This document shows positions 63,484-64,000 of a DNA stretch of 64,000 nt, piece by piece. The notes under the pieces are model-generated. The model was not told the DNA's origin. It searched no databases and saw nothing but the letters and a program-made list of their open reading frames with translations. This DNA is from Paraburkholderia largidicola (lineage in GTDB: Bacteria; Pseudomonadota; Gammaproteobacteria; Burkholderiales; Burkholderiaceae). The position numbers and the translations under genes were made by a program. Each line of letters begins with the position of its first letter. The stretch's first letter is position 1. The stretch covers positions 1,798,001 to 1,862,000 of the forward strand of contig NZ_AP023176.1 of NCBI RefSeq assembly GCF_013426895.1. The letters run 5' to 3'.

Positions 63484-63513
63484 CACAGCGCCGTCTTGAG
63501 CAACGGCGCTGTG
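63484..63513 (-). other. Intercistronic stem-loop between the permease and gamma-glutamyltransferase genes
   Basis: CACAGCGCCGT and ACGGCGCTGTG form a perfect 11-pair stem with an eight-base loop in the 68-bp gap. No T-run follows, so it may set relative expression by RNA processing instead of ending the transcript. Confidence 0.45.
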
Positions 63514-63521
63514 TAAATAAA

Positions 63522-64000
63522 TCAGGACTCGCGCGGATCGAGCGCGTCACGCAGACCGTCGCCGAGCAGGTTGAAGCCGAGCACGGCGAGGAAGATCGCG
63601 ATGCCGGGGAAAATCGACATCCACGGCGCCTGGCTCACGAAATCCTTCGCGGTGTTGAGCATCGATCCCCACGACGGCGAGGGCGGCAATTGTCCGAGCC
63701 CGAGAAACGACAGGCTCGCTTCGGCGATGATCGCGCTCGCCACCGTGAGACTCGCCTGCACGATGATGGGCGGCAGCACGTTCGGCAGAATGTAGCGCAG
63801 AATGATGCGCCCGTGATCGAGGCCGATCGCGCGCGCGCCTTCCACGTACTCTTCGGCCTTCACGCTGATCGCCTGCCCGCGTGTGAGGCGGATGAAGCGC
63901 GGCATCGCCGAAATGCCGATCGCGGCCATAGCGTTCGTCAGGCTCGGGCCCAGAAACGCACTCAACGCAATCGCGAGAATCAGGAACGGAATGGACAGCA
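63522..64000 (-). CDS. ABC transporter permease, DppC/GsiD type (5' end beyond the window)
   Basis: The last 159 codons are visible; the frame stays open to the window edge, reading LSIPFLILAIALSAFLGPS upstream. EAA loop: EGARAIGLDHGRIILRYILP; late helices PGIAIFLAVLGFNLLGDGLRDALDPR are typical of DppC-like permeases. With the gamma-glutamyltransferase downstream, a glutathione or gamma-glutamyl-peptide transporter (GsiD-like) is the best guess. Confidence 0.88.
   Translation of the reverse strand, partial: LSIPFLILAIALSAFLGPSLTNAMAAIGISAMPRFIRLTRGQAISVKAEEYVEGARAIGLDHGRIILRYILPNVLPPIIVQASLTVASAIIAEASLSFLGLGQLPPSPSWGSMLNTAKDFVSQAPWMSIFPGIAIFLAVLGFNLLGDGLRDALDPRES

Noticed and set aside
1..64000. 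CRISPR arrays, tRNA or rRNA genes, prophage or insertion-sequence genes
   Set aside because: No regularly spaced short direct repeats, tRNA-like sequences, transposase or integrase motifs were seen. The only large repeat is the palindrome near 22.5 kb.

Overview
The window is high-GC DNA (roughly 62-65% by eye) with the gene content, codon use and divergent-regulator layout of Burkholderiales, most like Paraburkholderia, Caballeronia or Burkholderia. The type VI secretion gene order, the persulfide dioxygenase-rhodanese fusion, the ECF41-type sigma factor and the porins starting AQSSVTLYG all point that way. I could run no database search, so genus level is an inference.

Layout. (1) 1-21593: a type VI secretion system (T6SS) in three blocks. 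A plus-strand block holds a TagX-like M15 peptidase, tssM, tagF and a periplasmic OmpA-domain protein (839-7622). A long minus-strand operon runs lipoprotein-tssB-tssC-hcp-tssE-tssF-tssG-tssH-tssA (18373 down to 7671). A divergent plus-strand trio is tssJ-tssK-tssL (18723-21593). All core baseplate, sheath, tube, membrane-complex and ClpV genes are present except tssI/vgrG; no PAAR protein or recognisable effector is in view. (2) 21708-22950: a GNAT acetyltransferase, then a very large imperfect palindrome of about 780 bp that I read as an intergenic repeat element. (3) 22946-27224: a solute-binding protein and a DadA-like oxidase on one strand, facing a MocR-type regulator across a symmetrical array of CACACAA half-sites. 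(4) 27239-30424: a GT2 glycosyltransferase, a persulfide dioxygenase-rhodanese fusion and a 1-Cys peroxiredoxin. (5) 30796-38688: a catabolic operon with a PotABCD-type ABC transporter and a three-subunit opine-oxidase-type dehydrogenase, divergent from an IclR regulator, with two nearly identical 15-bp palindromes as likely operators. (6) 38697-45064: a lipoprotein, an Ohr peroxidase with a good operator/promoter candidate, a cyclic-nucleotide-domain/thioredoxin-reductase-like protein lacking the redox cysteines, a beta-propeller lipoprotein and a secreted alpha/beta hydrolase. (7) 45094-49202: NAD(P)-binding protein, LysR regulator, cupin, AhpD-like protein and ECF41-type sigma factor, all on the minus strand. 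(8) 49621-55073: two convergent porins, a lone receiver protein, an aldo/keto reductase and a sterol-desaturase-family hydroxylase. (9) 55372-60617: a DedA-rhodanese fusion and a CitMHS/AtuA operon with a divergent LysR regulator. (10) 60833-64000: a double-receiver protein, a gamma-glutamyltransferase and the edge of a Dpp/Gsi-type permease.

How it fits together. The left third builds one contractile secretion machine. The rest is a string of small metabolic modules, most of them a transporter plus oxidoreductase plus divergent regulator, as is common on Burkholderiales secondary replicons. Sulfur and peroxide handling recurs (persulfide dioxygenase, Prx6, Ohr, AhpD-like, gamma-glutamyltransferase). 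No tRNA, rRNA, CRISPR array, phage, transposase or integrase was found.
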